The position numbers and the translations under genes are program-made. From Coriolopsis trogii (taxonomy: Eukaryota; Basidiomycota; Agaricomycetes; Polyporales; Polyporaceae), in NCBI GenBank assembly GCA_020543525.1, contig JAHYIO010000007.1, forward strand, positions 620,001 through 684,000: DNA of 64,000 nt, read 5' to 3'. The notes under the pieces are model-generated. The model saw only the letters and a program-made list of their open reading frames with translations. It was not told the DNA's origin and did not search any database. How positions within the stretch are numbered: position 1 is the stretch's first letter; every line of letters begins with the position of its first letter. Positions 43,492 through 56,168 of the stretch are shown here, piece after piece.

Positions 43492-46400
43492 ATGAGCTAT
43501 CACGGCCATGGCCATCGTCACGGGAAGAGGCACCCCAGAGGTGAGCTTCCGTTCGCCTCACCCAGTCGACATAGGTGGATGAACATCATGGGCGACAGAA
43601 AACTTTGAACGACACGAGTATTATGAGACTCCGGACCAGAAGCTGAGGAAAAACATCATCCACTACGGCGAGGTGGTGGGTCCGACTCCAACAGAGGACG
43701 ATGCGTTTGCAGTGCTTACCTCCCACACCCAGGACCCCGTGCAAGAGCTGCCCCGCCTCGCTAATCAGATCTTTGAGCACACACCTACTAACATTCCAAC
43801 CGTCACTGAGGGTTTCCGGATAGGGTATGTTCGTTCATGTCCATGCAGTGGTCTTGTTACTCACAAGTGGTTAGTGTCACCGAGCAACCGTTCAAGATCC
43901 CGTACTATGCTGCTCTCCTTCGTCTCCTGCATGACCGTCCAGCTGCCGAGGGCGTACCATCATCGTTAGGAAGGCAGGTTCTCGAAGAATTCTGGAAGGG
44001 TTTCCAGGCATTCCTTGACAAGCAAGCTTGGCGAGAGACACGGCTTTGCGTGCGTTGCCTTTTGCTTCTTCCTTTGTGGACTTGCGTTTTCATGTATTGT
44101 CAGGTACAATTTTTTGCTCACTTGACTATGGCTCGAGTCATCTCGGCCCAGTCGATGTTTGAGCTTCTGAAATCATTCACCGCTGTCCTGGAAGAGTTCG
44201 GTGTCTCTCATGGCCGTGCGTCGAGAGCTGGGCTTTGCGCCGCCGAAGGCCTCATCATCGTAAGTTGCTCATAGAGTGATCTGAACATAACACTCAACTG
44301 CTGGTAGGCCGGATCAGTCATCAAGGAAGATACCAAGTTGGCGGTTCAGGAAATTATCGACAACCTGAACGTGTATATACACTCCACGAACGATAGCAGG
44401 ACACTCGTACAACCTATCGTCCTGTTGCATTCCAGTAGTCCATCGTTGGAACATGCTGAAGAGGTATGATGTTTGGCCGTTGTATTTGCTATTTTGCTCA
44501 CACCACCACATAGTGGCTGGACTGCGCTGTTGCCGCCTCGCAAGTGCTTAATAACAGTGCATTTGCGCAGATAGGCGACAGCATTCCCCAACCTTATCAG
44601 GATTCTCCCCCTCTGAGCGATGCGCCTTTCGACCTACCTAGTGTCCTTGTCCCACCGGAGATTGTTGAGCTGGACACATTGACCACCGAGTCAGGCGAAG
44701 ATGCTCAAGTCAAAAAAGAGGAGTGGCCGCAATGCCACATCCGCCTGTTTGATGACGACGTGAGTGATTGACCATCAACTGCTCTCTGACTGGCTTGACA
44801 TCGGTTCAGATTACCCCTGACCCAACAACGCCGGCTGGATTCATCCTCCGCTCAAACATCCTAGACATCATCGATATCTTTGAAGTTAACCGGAAGGAAT
44901 GTGCTCGCCTATTGTTGGAATACCCCAAATGGACTTTGCCCGGGACGTTTAGAGCAAGACCCGGCGCTCCGCCTCAATCTCCTGTTGAGGGAAAAGGATG
45001 GGATCTCGACAATACTCTCATTGAAGTTAGTACAGGTCTTGCTCTTTCATTGTTCATCTCAGCTGATGATAAGCAGAGTATTCTCAGCGCGTCATTCATA
45101 TTGCCTGAAGCAACGCACAAGGGCATCTACTACATCACACTGATTACTGAACTGTGCAAATCTTCGCCGACAACAGTAGGCCCGGCTGTAGGCAAGTCCA
45201 TCCGTAAGCTGTATGCTCTTCTTGCGGATGGATTGGACGTCGAAATCGGGCACCGTTTCGCGGAATGGTTCTCTGTTCACATGAGCAACTTCGGATTCCA
45301 ATGGCCTTGGAAAGAATGGTGCGTCGAACAATCCATTCCAGTTCGTCCGAACCGATTCTGAACGTTACTTGTCCACAGGATCCCGGATCTGTCGCTTGTG
45401 CCTCAGCATCCGAAGCGTGCTTGGATGCGTCGCGCAATCGAATACGAGATTAGGCTATCCTACTACGACAGGATATTGCGGATCGTCCCAGAATCCATGG
45501 CAGAGCCTGAAGCTCGCGTCATGCCAGACCAAGCCCCTGGTCCCGAATTTGAGTACGAGGACCCCAGTGAGTTGTAGCACTACTTCTCCCAACCACACGC
45601 TTGACTAACCATGGTCACCTCAGGCAACCCGTACCATGAAGCTGCCCAGAGCGTGCTCAACCTCTTACGCGGACGTGCAAAGCCCGAAGACGTGATCACA
45701 CATCTCGACAGCCTGCGCAACACACTCTCTGAGACCGTCGAAGGCGACGTCAACATCAGCACGCTCCTGCGTTCCATCACGGTGCAGTCGTTGCTCTCGA
45801 TTGGCTCGCGCTCCTTCTCGCACTTCCTCAACGCGATCGAGCGCTACCTCCCTCTCCTCCGCAACCTCGCCACCGGCCACACCTCGACGGGCGGCGCATC
45901 CCAGGGCGATGCCCGCACGGACATCATGAGTGCGGTTGCGACCGTCTGGCGGCGAAGCCGGCACATGATCCTCATCGTGTTCGACAAGCTGATGCAATAT
46001 CAGATTGTGGACCCAACGGACGTCGTCGCGTGGACGTTCACCCATTGCGCGAGCGTTACTGAGGGCCAAGCGAAGGCGACGTTCAACGCGTTCCAGTGGG
46101 ACCTGCTGCAGTCCGCGTTGGACAAGGCGAACGGACGTGTCATGGTCCAGAGGCGGAAGGTTGCGGCGCTGCGCCGGGAGGCGGACGACAAGGCTGCTCG
46201 CGCGATCGCTGGCGAGGGAGCCGCGATGGAAGTTGACGCGGATGCGCAGACGGGTATGTATGAGTATGTACTGGTTTTCCATGTGGGATGCTGAGCGTTT
46301 CTGGCTTCCACAGACGTCCTCCCGGCTGGAGAATCTCCTCAGCTAACGTCGGCTATCAAAGCGTTTACTGTCTTGACTCGAGAACAGAAGGCGGCGCTCT

Positions 46401-46752
46401 CACGGACGCTGACCGGTTTCGTCGACTACCTCGCTGCAAACGATGTGAGCCCGACGGTGCGCGAGGTTATTACCGAACATTCCTGGCACAACCGCGCGAA
46501 CTGGGAGGACGACGCGTGGGAGTGTTGGGAGACTTGGGGTTGGTACCGTCATTGGGGCCGGACGGTGCGTATATTGCGATACGCTCTTCTACATGCGACG
46601 CTGACTCGTTGTACGACCAGTACTCGCCCTATCTGAAAAATTACAAGGAAACAATAGGTACAGTCGCGTTCGAAAAGGTGATCGACGGCGACAATCCGGC
46701 GGTGGAACTGTTCCGCAAGACCTGGAATATCGCCACGGGCCAGGAGGCGTGA
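43492..46752 (+). CDS. CBC1: Nuclear cap-binding protein large subunit (CBP80/NCBP1)
   Basis: Eleven exons: join(43492..43540, 43599..43824, 43875..44049, 44104..44259, 44308..44463, 44514..44759, 44810..45318, 45379..45566, 45624..46253, 46314..46564, 46621..46752), 905 residues. The N-terminal MIF4G region includes ETPDQKLRKNIIHYGEV, PYYAALLRLLHD and FFAHLTMARVISAQSMFELL. The middle carries IPDLSLVPQHPKRAW, and the C-terminal MIF4G-like domains carry LRNTLSETVEGDVNISTLLR and WHNRANWEDDAWECWETWGW. CBP80 with CBP20 forms the nuclear cap-binding complex, which stabilises capped transcripts and promotes splicing and export. Exon 3 starts at 43875, the only acceptor joining FRIG to VTEQPFKIP in frame. 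Confidence 0.9.
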
Positions 46753-47917
46753 GTGATTGTTCCATAGCCACCGCCCTATCCACATATATTGCATCCACGA
46801 TTGTTGTCCTTTATCCTCTACATATGTACCCCTACTGTACCGCCCGCTCCCGCTCCCGCTTCGTTTCGACTCTCTCTTCTCATGCGAGGTCACGAATCGA
46901 TAATGAACATTCTGTCAATGCAAAAGGTGGATGCTCTCTCCTCTGGACCTGGTGCTCAACCTGCCTCCGGCCCTGGGCGGTCTATTTGTCACCTTCCTCC
47001 CGTACCGGTGGTGACCGACTTTCGGCATCCAACAACAAGCTCAAGGTTCTAAAGTCCCTAATCTGGTTCACGGTTCAGGCTTCAATGTTTCCCAGGTTCG
47101 CGATTTCGGAAGGATGCGCCACGGGCGGGCGAAACGCGCGTGCATAAATCAATGCATGCTGTTTGCCCCCTGGACCGCATACGGATACGGTAGACGTCCA
47201 CCAGCGATGCGGCCAGCGTTGACGTCACGACATTAGTATGTGCCTCACTCTTGGCCCGGATTCTCTCAAGCATATTCAGCATACATATAACGACCAACTG
47301 GAACGTAACGATATATACCCATCCATCTGGCCAGGTCTCCGGACCTTTGGATATATCAAAGTCAAGGCGAAGAACCTCCGCCCCCTGCTCAACCATGTAA
47401 ACTGACACCGAGTTGTCCGAGGATCCTCGTGGCTGGCCCCTGGAACTGAGAAGCCATACATGCATGGCTCGAAAACCCCATGCGTGCTTTCACCTTCTCT
47501 CGTTTGTTTCCACTCACTATCTGGATGTCGTTCACTTATCTAATTCGACTCTCGTCCTCCTCGTCTCGCTGTTGACTTTGCGGTTCTCCTTGCACATGAA
47601 TGCAACCTTTGATCGTGCCGCTCTGTTCGCTATCATGCCGCTCTCTGCCCTCGTCTCGTATATGACGTACATTCTATGTTGTCTGCGAATCCCGCTGTGT
47701 TGCTGTTGTCACTCATATCTCAATGCTTTGTAACCCTGTACGTTGTCGGTATGTGTTGTTTGCAATCTATCACGAATGTATTCGATTACCTTCCTGTCTC
47801 CAGCCGAGGATCCGTCTTCTATACTTCACAAATGTACAATATTGTCCAATCTAGGGTGCAGAATTCACAGAAACACGACCAACGCAAGACAAACGCTCGA
47901 AATCCATTCGAGTCGAC
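46753..47917. other. Convergent intergenic region
   Basis: About 1.2 kb between CBP80 and the transporter. One plus-strand frame (47413-47733) is hydrophobic but has no family resemblance and probably reflects T-rich 3' UTR sequence. Confidence 0.45.
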
Positions 47918-49497
47918 TCACTCCTTCTTCTCCTTCTTCTCCTTCATCCCCGCCTTCCCCCCACGCGAGCCAGCAGCATACCCCATCGTGCCCACGAACA
48001 CGCACGCCGCGCCGGCCCACATCATGCGCGCGTCGACCTCGGCGCCCTTCTGGGAGAAGAGGACGAGGCTGACGAGCATGGACACCGCCTTGCGCACGAC
48101 GAGCACGAGCGTGACGGTGAGCGAGGACACGCGCGCCGTGAGCCGGTTCACGCCCGCGACGCAGACGAGCGAGGTGAGCGTCGTGAGTGCGAGGGGGATG
48201 TACCCGCTCGGGAGCTCCACCGAGAGCGCGCTCGGAGTCCAGAGCGGTTTCTCGAGGCCGAACGGAGGGTGCAGGACGGGGGTGATGGAAGGGGGGAGGG
48301 AGAGTCGGAGGGGCGGGCTCGCGCGAAGCGCTGTGGCCTGCGCGCTGAGGTCGCGGCGGATAAACAGGAACATAGGGAGGGAGAGGAAGTGGAGGTAGAA
48401 CATGCTCTCTTGCCACGGCTGGATGTCGGTGTTGTCGTCGGGTGCGGGACGACTGGAAGTCGCAGCGGATCCATTTGCGACCGGTTTGGACGCTGTACCA
48501 TTTGCGCTTGACCGTAACGGCCCCGTAGTGGAAGGCTTAGCTGGTAGGTTTCGTGTATAGCTGCTGTACGTCCAGTCTTGCGCTAGACCCAGAGCACCCC
48601 CGAGCAGGAGTGCCAAGGAGAGTATCGCGATGCCGATCGCGTACTGTGATGTGGAGGCCACGCTGGTCGTTGAGGGCGCCGACTTTGGCTTCGCATTCGA
48701 TGCGGACAAGGTCGTGAGGACGACGCCTGCGGTGACAAGGAGCACGGATGCGACTTGCATCCTGGTATACCTGAAGAACTCCTTTATCAGCACACTCGGC
48801 TGAATGTCATACGCAATGGAGGCATTGCTAGGAGTAGGGGAGTCACTTGTCATCAATGCGCATTAGCACAATCGGGGAAGAGCGTATCTGGGACACATAG
48901 CCACAAGCAGGCACTTCGCTCCACACTGTGCATGCATGAAGCATTGGTCTAGCGACGAAGGATGACTCCCCAGAACTTCCATGATGGTGCACAATCTCGA
49001 AGTGGCAGTACTGACCTCTTCTTAGCGAAGGCCCATCCCATCACCATGCTTACTACTAAGCCGCCGCTCCTGAAGATGATATGCACAGGCATCGGTATCT
49101 TATACGCGAATGCCATATTGTTGAGCAGCGAGATGCCATAAAAGAGTCCGACCTGGATTAGGTACGGCGCAATGGGTATCTTCCTCTTCCTGAGGCGCGG
49201 AATGGGTATCCTATGCCACCGCGATGTGGTCAGGAACTTGGGGAGCCCATGGAGGGATATGAGGACGAATTGGGCGAATGTAATGAGCGAGCCTGCTTGG
49301 GGGTGTGCGCGGGTGAGTTGTTCGAGTGTAAGGGCGTTGCTGCACAGATACGTTAAGCACTTCTAGCAAGCGATTGCCCCCCGTTATGATACGTGCCTGC
49401 AGCACCCTCCGAAAATCAAGGCCAAGATAGTCGCCCATTCCGAGATGACGGCTAATGAGAGTGCACGAACACTGGTGTGTGCTGCGAGATCGGCCAT
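47918..49497 (-). CDS. UAA-family nucleotide-sugar transporter (YEA4/SLC35B4-like)
   Basis: Model: complement(join(47918..48770, 49016..49339, 49397..49497)), 425 residues. It is a multi-spanning membrane protein. ILALIFGGCC joins SNALTLEQLTR at an exon boundary, matching the conserved GCCSN.xLE motif of the family. GSLITFAQFVLISLHGLPKF, GGLVVSMVMGWAFAKKRYT, LQDWTYSSY-like and MFYLHFLSLPMF are further family segments, and it ends in a Lys-rich tail (KEKKEKKE). Family members move UDP-GlcNAc or UDP-xylose into the ER or Golgi. UDP-GlcNAc is the likeliest cargo for a fungus, by inference. The first intron (49340-49396) starts with GC. Confidence 0.88.
49340..49396 (-). other. GC-AG intron in the nucleotide-sugar transporter gene
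   Basis: The donor is CAG|GCACGT and the acceptor TGCAG. The join restores GGCC-SNALTLEQL. The nearby GT donor (six bases further on) would put exon 2 in the wrong frame. Confidence 0.8.
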
Positions 49498-50218
49498 GGA
49501 GAATATGGTACGTAGCTGAAGAGAATCGGATGAGGGGGCGGAAGGAAAGACATGGGGGCGGACGATGTGGCTGCATGTAGCCGCAGGCGCAGACACGTTG
49601 CCGGCTCCTCGCGCCAGCCTCTCGCTCATTCAAACGCGTGATGAAACGCGTGATGTCACGCGTCCTGGCGTCACTCTCGCACTCCAAGCAGCTCCGCTTC
49701 ATGCTTCATTCACACTCGGGATACCAACGGCCTCGCATTCAGAAAATGAGCCTCTGCGTGATTCATCTTGTATACACGATGAAGACATGAGGTTGCGAGA
49801 CATGGAGTCGTACTACTTGTATAGAGGTCGACTTTGCGGGATCGAGGCGCATGTAGGTTTCCCTGCAAAGCAGGTACTTATCCCGAGGACCGCGAAAAAG
49901 TCTGCGCCAGGACGTACATATGCACACGTTTTGTGTTCCGCCTGGGCATACTCGTAGCGCTCGTCACCCACAGCTCGCAGAGTGCTAGAACTCGAAGAGA
50001 GCGACAGAGACACAAGCCAGTTTTCGCAGCGCAGAGATTGCCAAAGTTCAGTAGATACAGCCAGAAAGGGGAGACGAGCTTGCAGAGTGTCATCCGCTTG
50101 GGTCTTTTGCAGATCATTCCAAGGGCAGGCGGAGCCAAGAGAAACTAGAGAGACAAGAGAGGCGTATAGGTTGTTTTTCTTCCGTTGGTGTCTTGACTCC
50201 AAAGCAGGGATACACGGA

Positions 50219-50246
50219 CCCCCCCCCCCCCCCCCCCCCCCCCCCC
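50219..50246. repeat. Poly-C homopolymer tract (28 bases)
   Basis: Twenty-eight consecutive C residues. The second such tract in the window; both are C on the plus strand. Confidence 0.9.
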
Positions 50247-51362
50247 GAGAGAAACATACCATCGAAGGTGCGCTCGCAGATTTGAATTCTCCGGCAAAGT
50301 GGTGAAGCTAATCAGAGATGCGAGATGTGTTTTGAGAGTGTCGCCACTCCAGGGATTACTTCGGCATAGGAGTAAGGTCCGACTCGGTCAGAGCGCTGAA
50401 GAGACGAAGACGAGCTTGAACAGTTCAAGTTGCGCTTGCAGATTGTCACCCATTCGAGGCCCCTTCGGCGTTGTGTGAGATACCACATGCAACAAGAGAC
50501 ATATGTGGAAAGATGTGCTTTTACATACCCGCAAGGTCCCCTCGATGTCGACGATATATCAGGAGCAGAAGGGAACGGAAGACACGCTAGAGGATGGTGG
50601 CCCTTCTGGAGTCCTACTCTTTGGCGATGCGGAGAACAGGAAGGGAAATGGTGGTGGTGGGGACATGGAAGAAGTGGCGTGCAAGTGAAGTTGATATGTG
50701 GGAGTGGCTGACCGGGCGTAGACCTCTTGACAACAACACACACCAACAGCCGCTACCTGAGGGTTACTATTGATAGCATGTCATCCGAGGTATTCCTTCC
50801 GAATACGGTATGCAACCTGAGCTATCCAATGTGTATTTCTACTGTTTCGTCTGTTGTAATAGTCAATGAGAAGAAGTGACTTGTTTTGCCACTCACTACA
50901 CTTGCAAATGACTCAGGCTCCGTGATCGTGTCGGCCTGATATGACGGGCTTATGAGGTTCTGATGCCTCGTGTCCTCATGGATACATGTTTTAAACGATA
51001 ATAGAGGTCGATATGGAGCAAGAATGTCAAGATAATGACCGCTGATTGGCCCCTAGACCTGAGAGTGATGGCGTTCAGTAGCCACGAGGACGGGCGCCTG
51101 TGAGTTTCATCTTATCGGATGTCGGGTCGGATATCCGAGGCCTCAAGCGGGCTGCAAGTTCAAGTCCAACTTCATGCGTCCAAGTCACGGTGGAGAGTTT
51201 AATGGTTCAAAGGCATGTCTCAGCGTAACTACTACTGCCACCTTGACTCACTCCTTCAAGGTTCCTCTGCCTTGCTACCTGCCGCCACGGCAGCAGCGGT
51301 GTGAAGCGGTGAAATGACAGGGTTGCGGTGACACGCGAGGTTTCCATGTGCCAGCTCAACAT

Positions 51363-51369
51363 TATATAT
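51363..51369 (+). promoter_or_regulatory. TATA box of the HET gene
   Basis: TATATAT lies 63 bases upstream of the ATG at 51432. Confidence 0.45.
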
Positions 51370-51431
51370 CCTCAGCGGAGCACACTCGTTGCAGCCTCTG
51401 AGCCAGCTCCTTCCCGAGGTGCACTGGCACT

Positions 51432-53709
51432 ATGCCTTGCTTACCACCCTTCTGTCCCTCTGTTCGTCGATATCTACACTCTTTGTTCAAGTGGTCCGGA
51501 CAGAAAGGACCCGCGCCTTCCGAGTCCGACTCTGTCTCGGTAAAGGCGGTTTCGCCCACGACAGATCACAAATTTGGAAGCCCCAATCCTGAAGACAGCG
51601 AGCTATACAACAATGGCAGCGCAAACGTGTCGTGAGTGCTGTAGTTTAGTGGTCTGGGCTATTCCAATGCTCACCAGACCGTAGGTCATCTAGGTCACTC
51701 GTTTGTGCCTTCTGTTGGGATTCCGGCCTCTTTGCGCCAGGTCCCTTCCAGGAAGCTTGGGAGGCTCTCATATCCTACACCGGCTTCTCGTACCACACAA
51801 CATGGAGTCAGGTCAAATTGTCTGCCGAGGGAGGCTGCCACTGGTGCAAGCTGCTCCTCGCCACGAGAATCGAGAACGTTCCCGGCGAGGCACTTCAAGT
51901 CACCGCCGGCTTTCGACCTAGCTCAGCAGATCACAAAGCCAATCCGAAAGGGGTGCAGACTCTCAGGCTTATGCTCAATGAAAGTCCGCATTCGGTTTAC
52001 TACGTCTCTACCACCTCAGGTCTGCGGTCACCATAGACGATTCAGGTGGATGCTGACCATGAACCTCAGACGATGCTGCGGCACCTCATATTATTGCCAG
52101 ACCTCGCACACTGCAGGTCAACTCACCTTCCGTTCGGTCTATGGCTTCGGACTGCATCATGGACTGTATCCGCACTCACGAGCGCTGCCCCCCGCCGCAC
52201 AACACAGCCCTACCGACCCGTGTTATTGACTGTTCGGATCCCGCACATCCCAGATTGCTATGTCCCGATGGCGAAAAAGCATCATACCTTGCTCTCAGCT
52301 ACGTGCGAGGCACAACCAGCTCGGGGTATCATACAACCACGAAGAACATAGAAACTCGTCTGCAGGGCCTCGACCCTAGCATCCTTCCACAGACAATCCG
52401 AGACGCCATCGAGACAACGCAGGGGTTCGGAGTGCGCTATCTCTGGGTGGATGCGCTGTGCATTCTTCAAGACACCGAAGAAGACAAGGCGCGCGAGACA
52501 GCCCAACTGCCCGCGATCTTTGGCAACGCCTACTTCACGATCGTCGCAGCGAGCGCACGCGATGTCGAAGCTGGCTTCCTGCAAGATCGAGCACCGCCGT
52601 CTCCTCCAGATGTTCTCCTCCCCTTCCGCTGTCCTGATGGCCAGGTCGGCACCATGTCTCTGTCCCCTGTGTGGCGTCAGTATGATGGCTCAGGGGAGCC
52701 CGTGAATGAGCGTGCGTGGTGCTTCGAGGAGCGACTCCTCTCAGCCCGCTCCCTCGTGTATGCCTCGCACACGCTCCAATATCACTGCCGGCATTCCGTT
52801 CTCAACGTAGGCAACGCTGTCTGTGGGCCCATGATCGGACAGCGACTTCCAGACCTTCTCTTCCGCTCCGCTGCTGATCCTGGAGCCTCGGCCGTCGCGT
52901 TGTCCCCCAAAGACACGAGGACGCTGCGCTGGGCGTGGGTCGAAGCCGTCGGAGAGTACACGCAACGCGCACTCACAGAGCCGGGCGACAAGCTCATCGC
53001 GTTCGCCGCCATCGCCGAGCTCTTCCACCGCGCCTGGCGAGTTGACTACCTCGCCGGACTCTGGCGCTCAACGCTCCTCCAAGACCTCCTCTGGTACACG
53101 AACCCGAGCACGCGCTGCACGCGCCCGGCCCAATACAGAGCGCCCACGTGGTCCTGGGCCGCCGTCGACGGCCGCATCCTCGCCTCCTCCACCGACGACA
53201 GGCTCGACCCGGACGCGAAGGACACCCAGACGTGCGCGGTCGTGAGCTGCGACGTCGCCCCCGTCACCCCCGTCCTGCCTTTTGGCGCCGTCGCCTCCGG
53301 CACCCTCGTCCTCCGCGGTGTCATGGTCGAGGCCGTCTGGAACCCGGGCTCGCCCACCCCGGATCTATACGCGCAACCCGACTCGGACGCGTACGCCCCG
53401 GGGGCGTTTGGGGAAGGGGAGGAGGACTCCCCGGTCGAGCCGCCGTACATCGGCTGCGCGTACCCCGACAGTAGCGCGGAGGCGGACGTGGACGAGGTGT
53501 GGGCGGTGCCCTTGTTGTGGAACAGGGCGTCGCAGCACACCGCGGGGCTCATCGTGGCGCGAGCGGACGGGGGTGCTGATGGTAGAGCTGAGGGCAGCGC
53601 CCCTGAGGAGAGGTATCGCCGGGTGGGGTTCTTCCACTCGCCGGAGGACGCCTCTGGGGGACTGGCGTGGATGTCGGATGGAAAGGAGCGGGACATTGTT
53701 CTCATATGA
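51432..53709 (+). CDS. Heterokaryon-incompatibility (HET) domain protein
   Basis: Model: join(51432..51631, 51694..52019, 52070..53709), 721 residues. An N-terminal Cys-rich region (CAFCWDSG, GGCHWCKLL) precedes HIIARPRTLQVNSPSVRSM and CIRTHERCPPP, the usual lead-in of basidiomycete HET proteins. The HET domain follows (about 230-400): YLALSYVRGT, LPQTIRDAIETTQGFGVRYL, WVDALCILQDTEEDK and ERAWCFEERLLSARSLVY. In ascomycetes such domains trigger cell death on fusion with non-self; in basidiomycetes their role is mostly unknown. The family's YxWG is here YVRG, Trp replaced by Arg. The acceptor of exon 2 could also be 51684, adding three residues. The N-terminal exon is the least certain part. 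Confidence 0.82.
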
Positions 53710-54208
53710 TGATGGACGCGGAACGTCGTGTGGACTAATATGACATTCATTCACCATTGGACTTTTGCTGTCACCGTTACTTACTTGCATGCACGCTGCT
53801 TGGTGCTGTTCTAATCCACATACTCCCAAGCACCACCGTTCCATGCGGACTTAATGATCTACGTATTGCATATTAGCACTCAGGATCTCATACCATACAA
53901 TGCATCTTACGCCGTTTCCTCTCGAATCGCGAAGCAATGAATGATTCGACAGGAAGGTCAATGTAGTACGGAAACAACAAGGACTGCAAAACATGGAACG
54001 TCAAGAAACACAGAAAGATGAACAACATTTAAAGGAGCATGCTATACGCATGCTCGTCAGAATCACACTGCAGTACACGAAATTAATGGTGGAGGGCAAC
54101 CGTATTATCGGATTACGAATGTACGAAACACGGACACAGGCGCGCCAGAGCGGCGCGTTCGGTCTATGGAACGAATGCTCTAAAGGAATGACTGTCCGAA
54201 CGGGGCCC
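53710..54208. other. Convergent intergenic region
   Basis: 499 bases between the HET and DUF6534 stops. Nothing recognised. Confidence 0.5.
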
Positions 54209-56168
54209 TCACACGAGCTCCCCGCCCTTGAACTTTTTCATGTTGTACTCCTAGACGCGAGAAAACGGGGTCAGTACTGTCCAAGCCAGACCCGAGAAGC
54301 CAAGGCAGGGAAACACCCGGACTCGGTGAGGGGCATGATACTCACGTCTGATTCCACCTCGGTCACCTGTTTGTTCATGTCGTCTGTGACGACAGTGTGC
54401 CGGAACACTTCGACTTTGGGCTGGGACAGTAGACACCAAGTAAGGTCCAGTCCACGCGGTGTCGATAACGAATGAAAGACTTACGAGGGTTGTAGGCCCG
54501 TTGGTCGAGCGGAAACCGTGTTGGCTGTAGTTCTCCGAAGGGTACTGGCTGGAGGAGTTCTGGTTCCGGATGTACGAGCGGGCGTTCAGACTGGTGAAAA
54601 CGCGGGAGACAGCGAGGGGAAACGTTAGCAGTCTTCTCATGAGTGAGTGATAGTCACTGAACATACCTGCCAAGGAAGGAGTTGGAGTAGACTGGAACAG
54701 GGTGAGGTTAGCTGGGGAACGTGCGCGAGCGACGATGACTCACGTTTGCCCTGAATCTCGACGAGCCCGAGGAAGATCAGGCTGTGCTCCTGGATCGCAA
54801 ACAGGATGACCACGACGATCGAACAGAGGCTGCAACATCATAACAGTCAAACTCGGCAAGTCATGATGGGATGTCGTGTTGACGCGTACCACGTGATCGC
54901 GCCAGTGTTGACAGCATACGCGATGATCTTGTTGACTCTGCTGTTAGACTCCCTGTTTGCGGACAGACGCGTTGATAGGTGTAGGCATGCGACGAGCCAG
55001 ACTGGGTACGTACTTGTGCCACTTGGTACGCCCCTTCATGAGGTAGTATGACAGTGTGACCGCCACCAGAACATCGACGACAACCGCAGCTCCCAGACCA
55101 CCACTGACAGTCACCTGGGAAGGGACGGTGCCTCAGCACACAAGACCAAATTACGCCGTAATGCTAGGAACACAAACCAAGGATGACTTGATGGCCCTGA
55201 ACGGTATCCACTCAGGGTAGGTGTAACTGCACGAATCTAAGTATTTAGTAGTAAGCAACGCGACCCAAGCGAGACGAACCTGAGGACACCGGAGCCGATC
55301 CCGAAGCCGATCCGGCATAGAATGAAGACGCTCTGGAGAAGAGCTTCAGCGGCTACGCCATCAGGTGAATGAAGCCGCGACACCCACGATACCAGCAGCA
55401 AGGAAGTAGTTCTTGCTGCTCACTTGCAAGACTGGTCAGCATCACATGCTTTCGAGGAAGCACCGAATACGAGACTTACTGATCCACACTCTGCGTACGT
55501 AGAACAATTGCACTATGCAGGAGATCGCAAGCTACAGCAGAGATTGAGGATGTCAGACCGAAGAGTGAGTGGAGAAGTGGAAACCATACCTCTGTTAGGA
55601 CAGTCACCTATTCAGGTCAGATAGAAAAGGTGAAATAGAGACATAGTGGTGAGCGACAGACAACATGCTAAGAATCGAGGATGATCCTCACGCCCATTGC
55701 CCTAGAAGACGATGAGCGTCAACGTACGACGTATCTGCGGTACTCGGAGGAATCATAACGCACCAGTCGATCTGCAGGAAATACGCGAAGTTACCGAATT
55801 GGTTGATGAGGTACTCGTAGCAAAAGGAGATGCAAAAGGCCGTGTGCGCGGCTTCCAACACCCTACAGGAGTTGAACACTCAGACCACGAAGGGACACCG
55901 CCAAACTCACCACACGAGTGCTACGGTAGCCCTCATAAAGGCACCGTCATGTTTGTATGTCTGGAAGTAGAAGAAGGTCTGCAGTGTTGTGATGCCGAAC
56001 AGACTTACACGTTCAGTCAGCGGCGCCGTGCAAAGGGTGGGATAGACAGACGCACATGCAGGCGATGAATATCTCAATCAAGAGACCACCGAAGAACTCA
56101 ATCGCGGGATTCTCTGTGACCGCGGCGGCGGCGCTCCCTGCGCTGGCTGTAGACGCCGTGCTCTCCAT
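54209..56168 (-). CDS. DUF6534 multi-pass membrane protein
   Basis: Sixteen exons: complement(join(54209..54250, 54346..54420, 54485..54590, 54667..54691, 54744..54829, 54890..54940, 55014..55114, 55178..55226, 55280..55352, 55384..55422, 55480..55531, 55590..55607, 55692..55701, 55764..55862, 55911..56003, 56056..56168)), 343 residues. About seven hydrophobic segments alternate with short loops, for example ILFGITTLQTFFYF, LEAAHTAFCISFCYEYLI, SCIVQLFYVRRVWI, AAVVVDVLVAVTLSYYLM and SIVVVILFAIQ. The SFLGSLNARSYIR stretch and the overall order match the DUF6534 family, which is expanded in Agaricomycetes and has no known function. The C-terminus is a hydrophilic cytosolic-type tail. Exons average about 65 bases, with one of 10, one of 18 and one of 25. 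Confidence 0.82.
55692..55701 (-). other. 10-base microexon in the DUF6534 gene
   Basis: It completes a Trp codon and adds Ala-Met-Gly. It is bounded by a CTAG acceptor and a GTGAGG donor. Without it the frame meets a stop directly after IDW. Confidence 0.65.

Larger units (their letters stand above)
49498..51431. other. Long gene-poor region with poly-C tract
   Basis: About 1.9 kb with no supported gene. Short frames on both strands have no family resemblance. It contains the 28-base C run and, at its right end, the TATA box of the HET gene. Confidence 0.5.

Noticed and set aside
45665..46282. 205-residue minus-strand frame opposite CBP80
   Set aside because: Antisense shadow of a GC-rich conserved exon; the plus strand clearly encodes CBP80.
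47413..47733. Hydrophobic 106-residue frame between CBP80 and the transporter
   Set aside because: T-rich 3' sequence often yields hydrophobic frames; no supporting signals.
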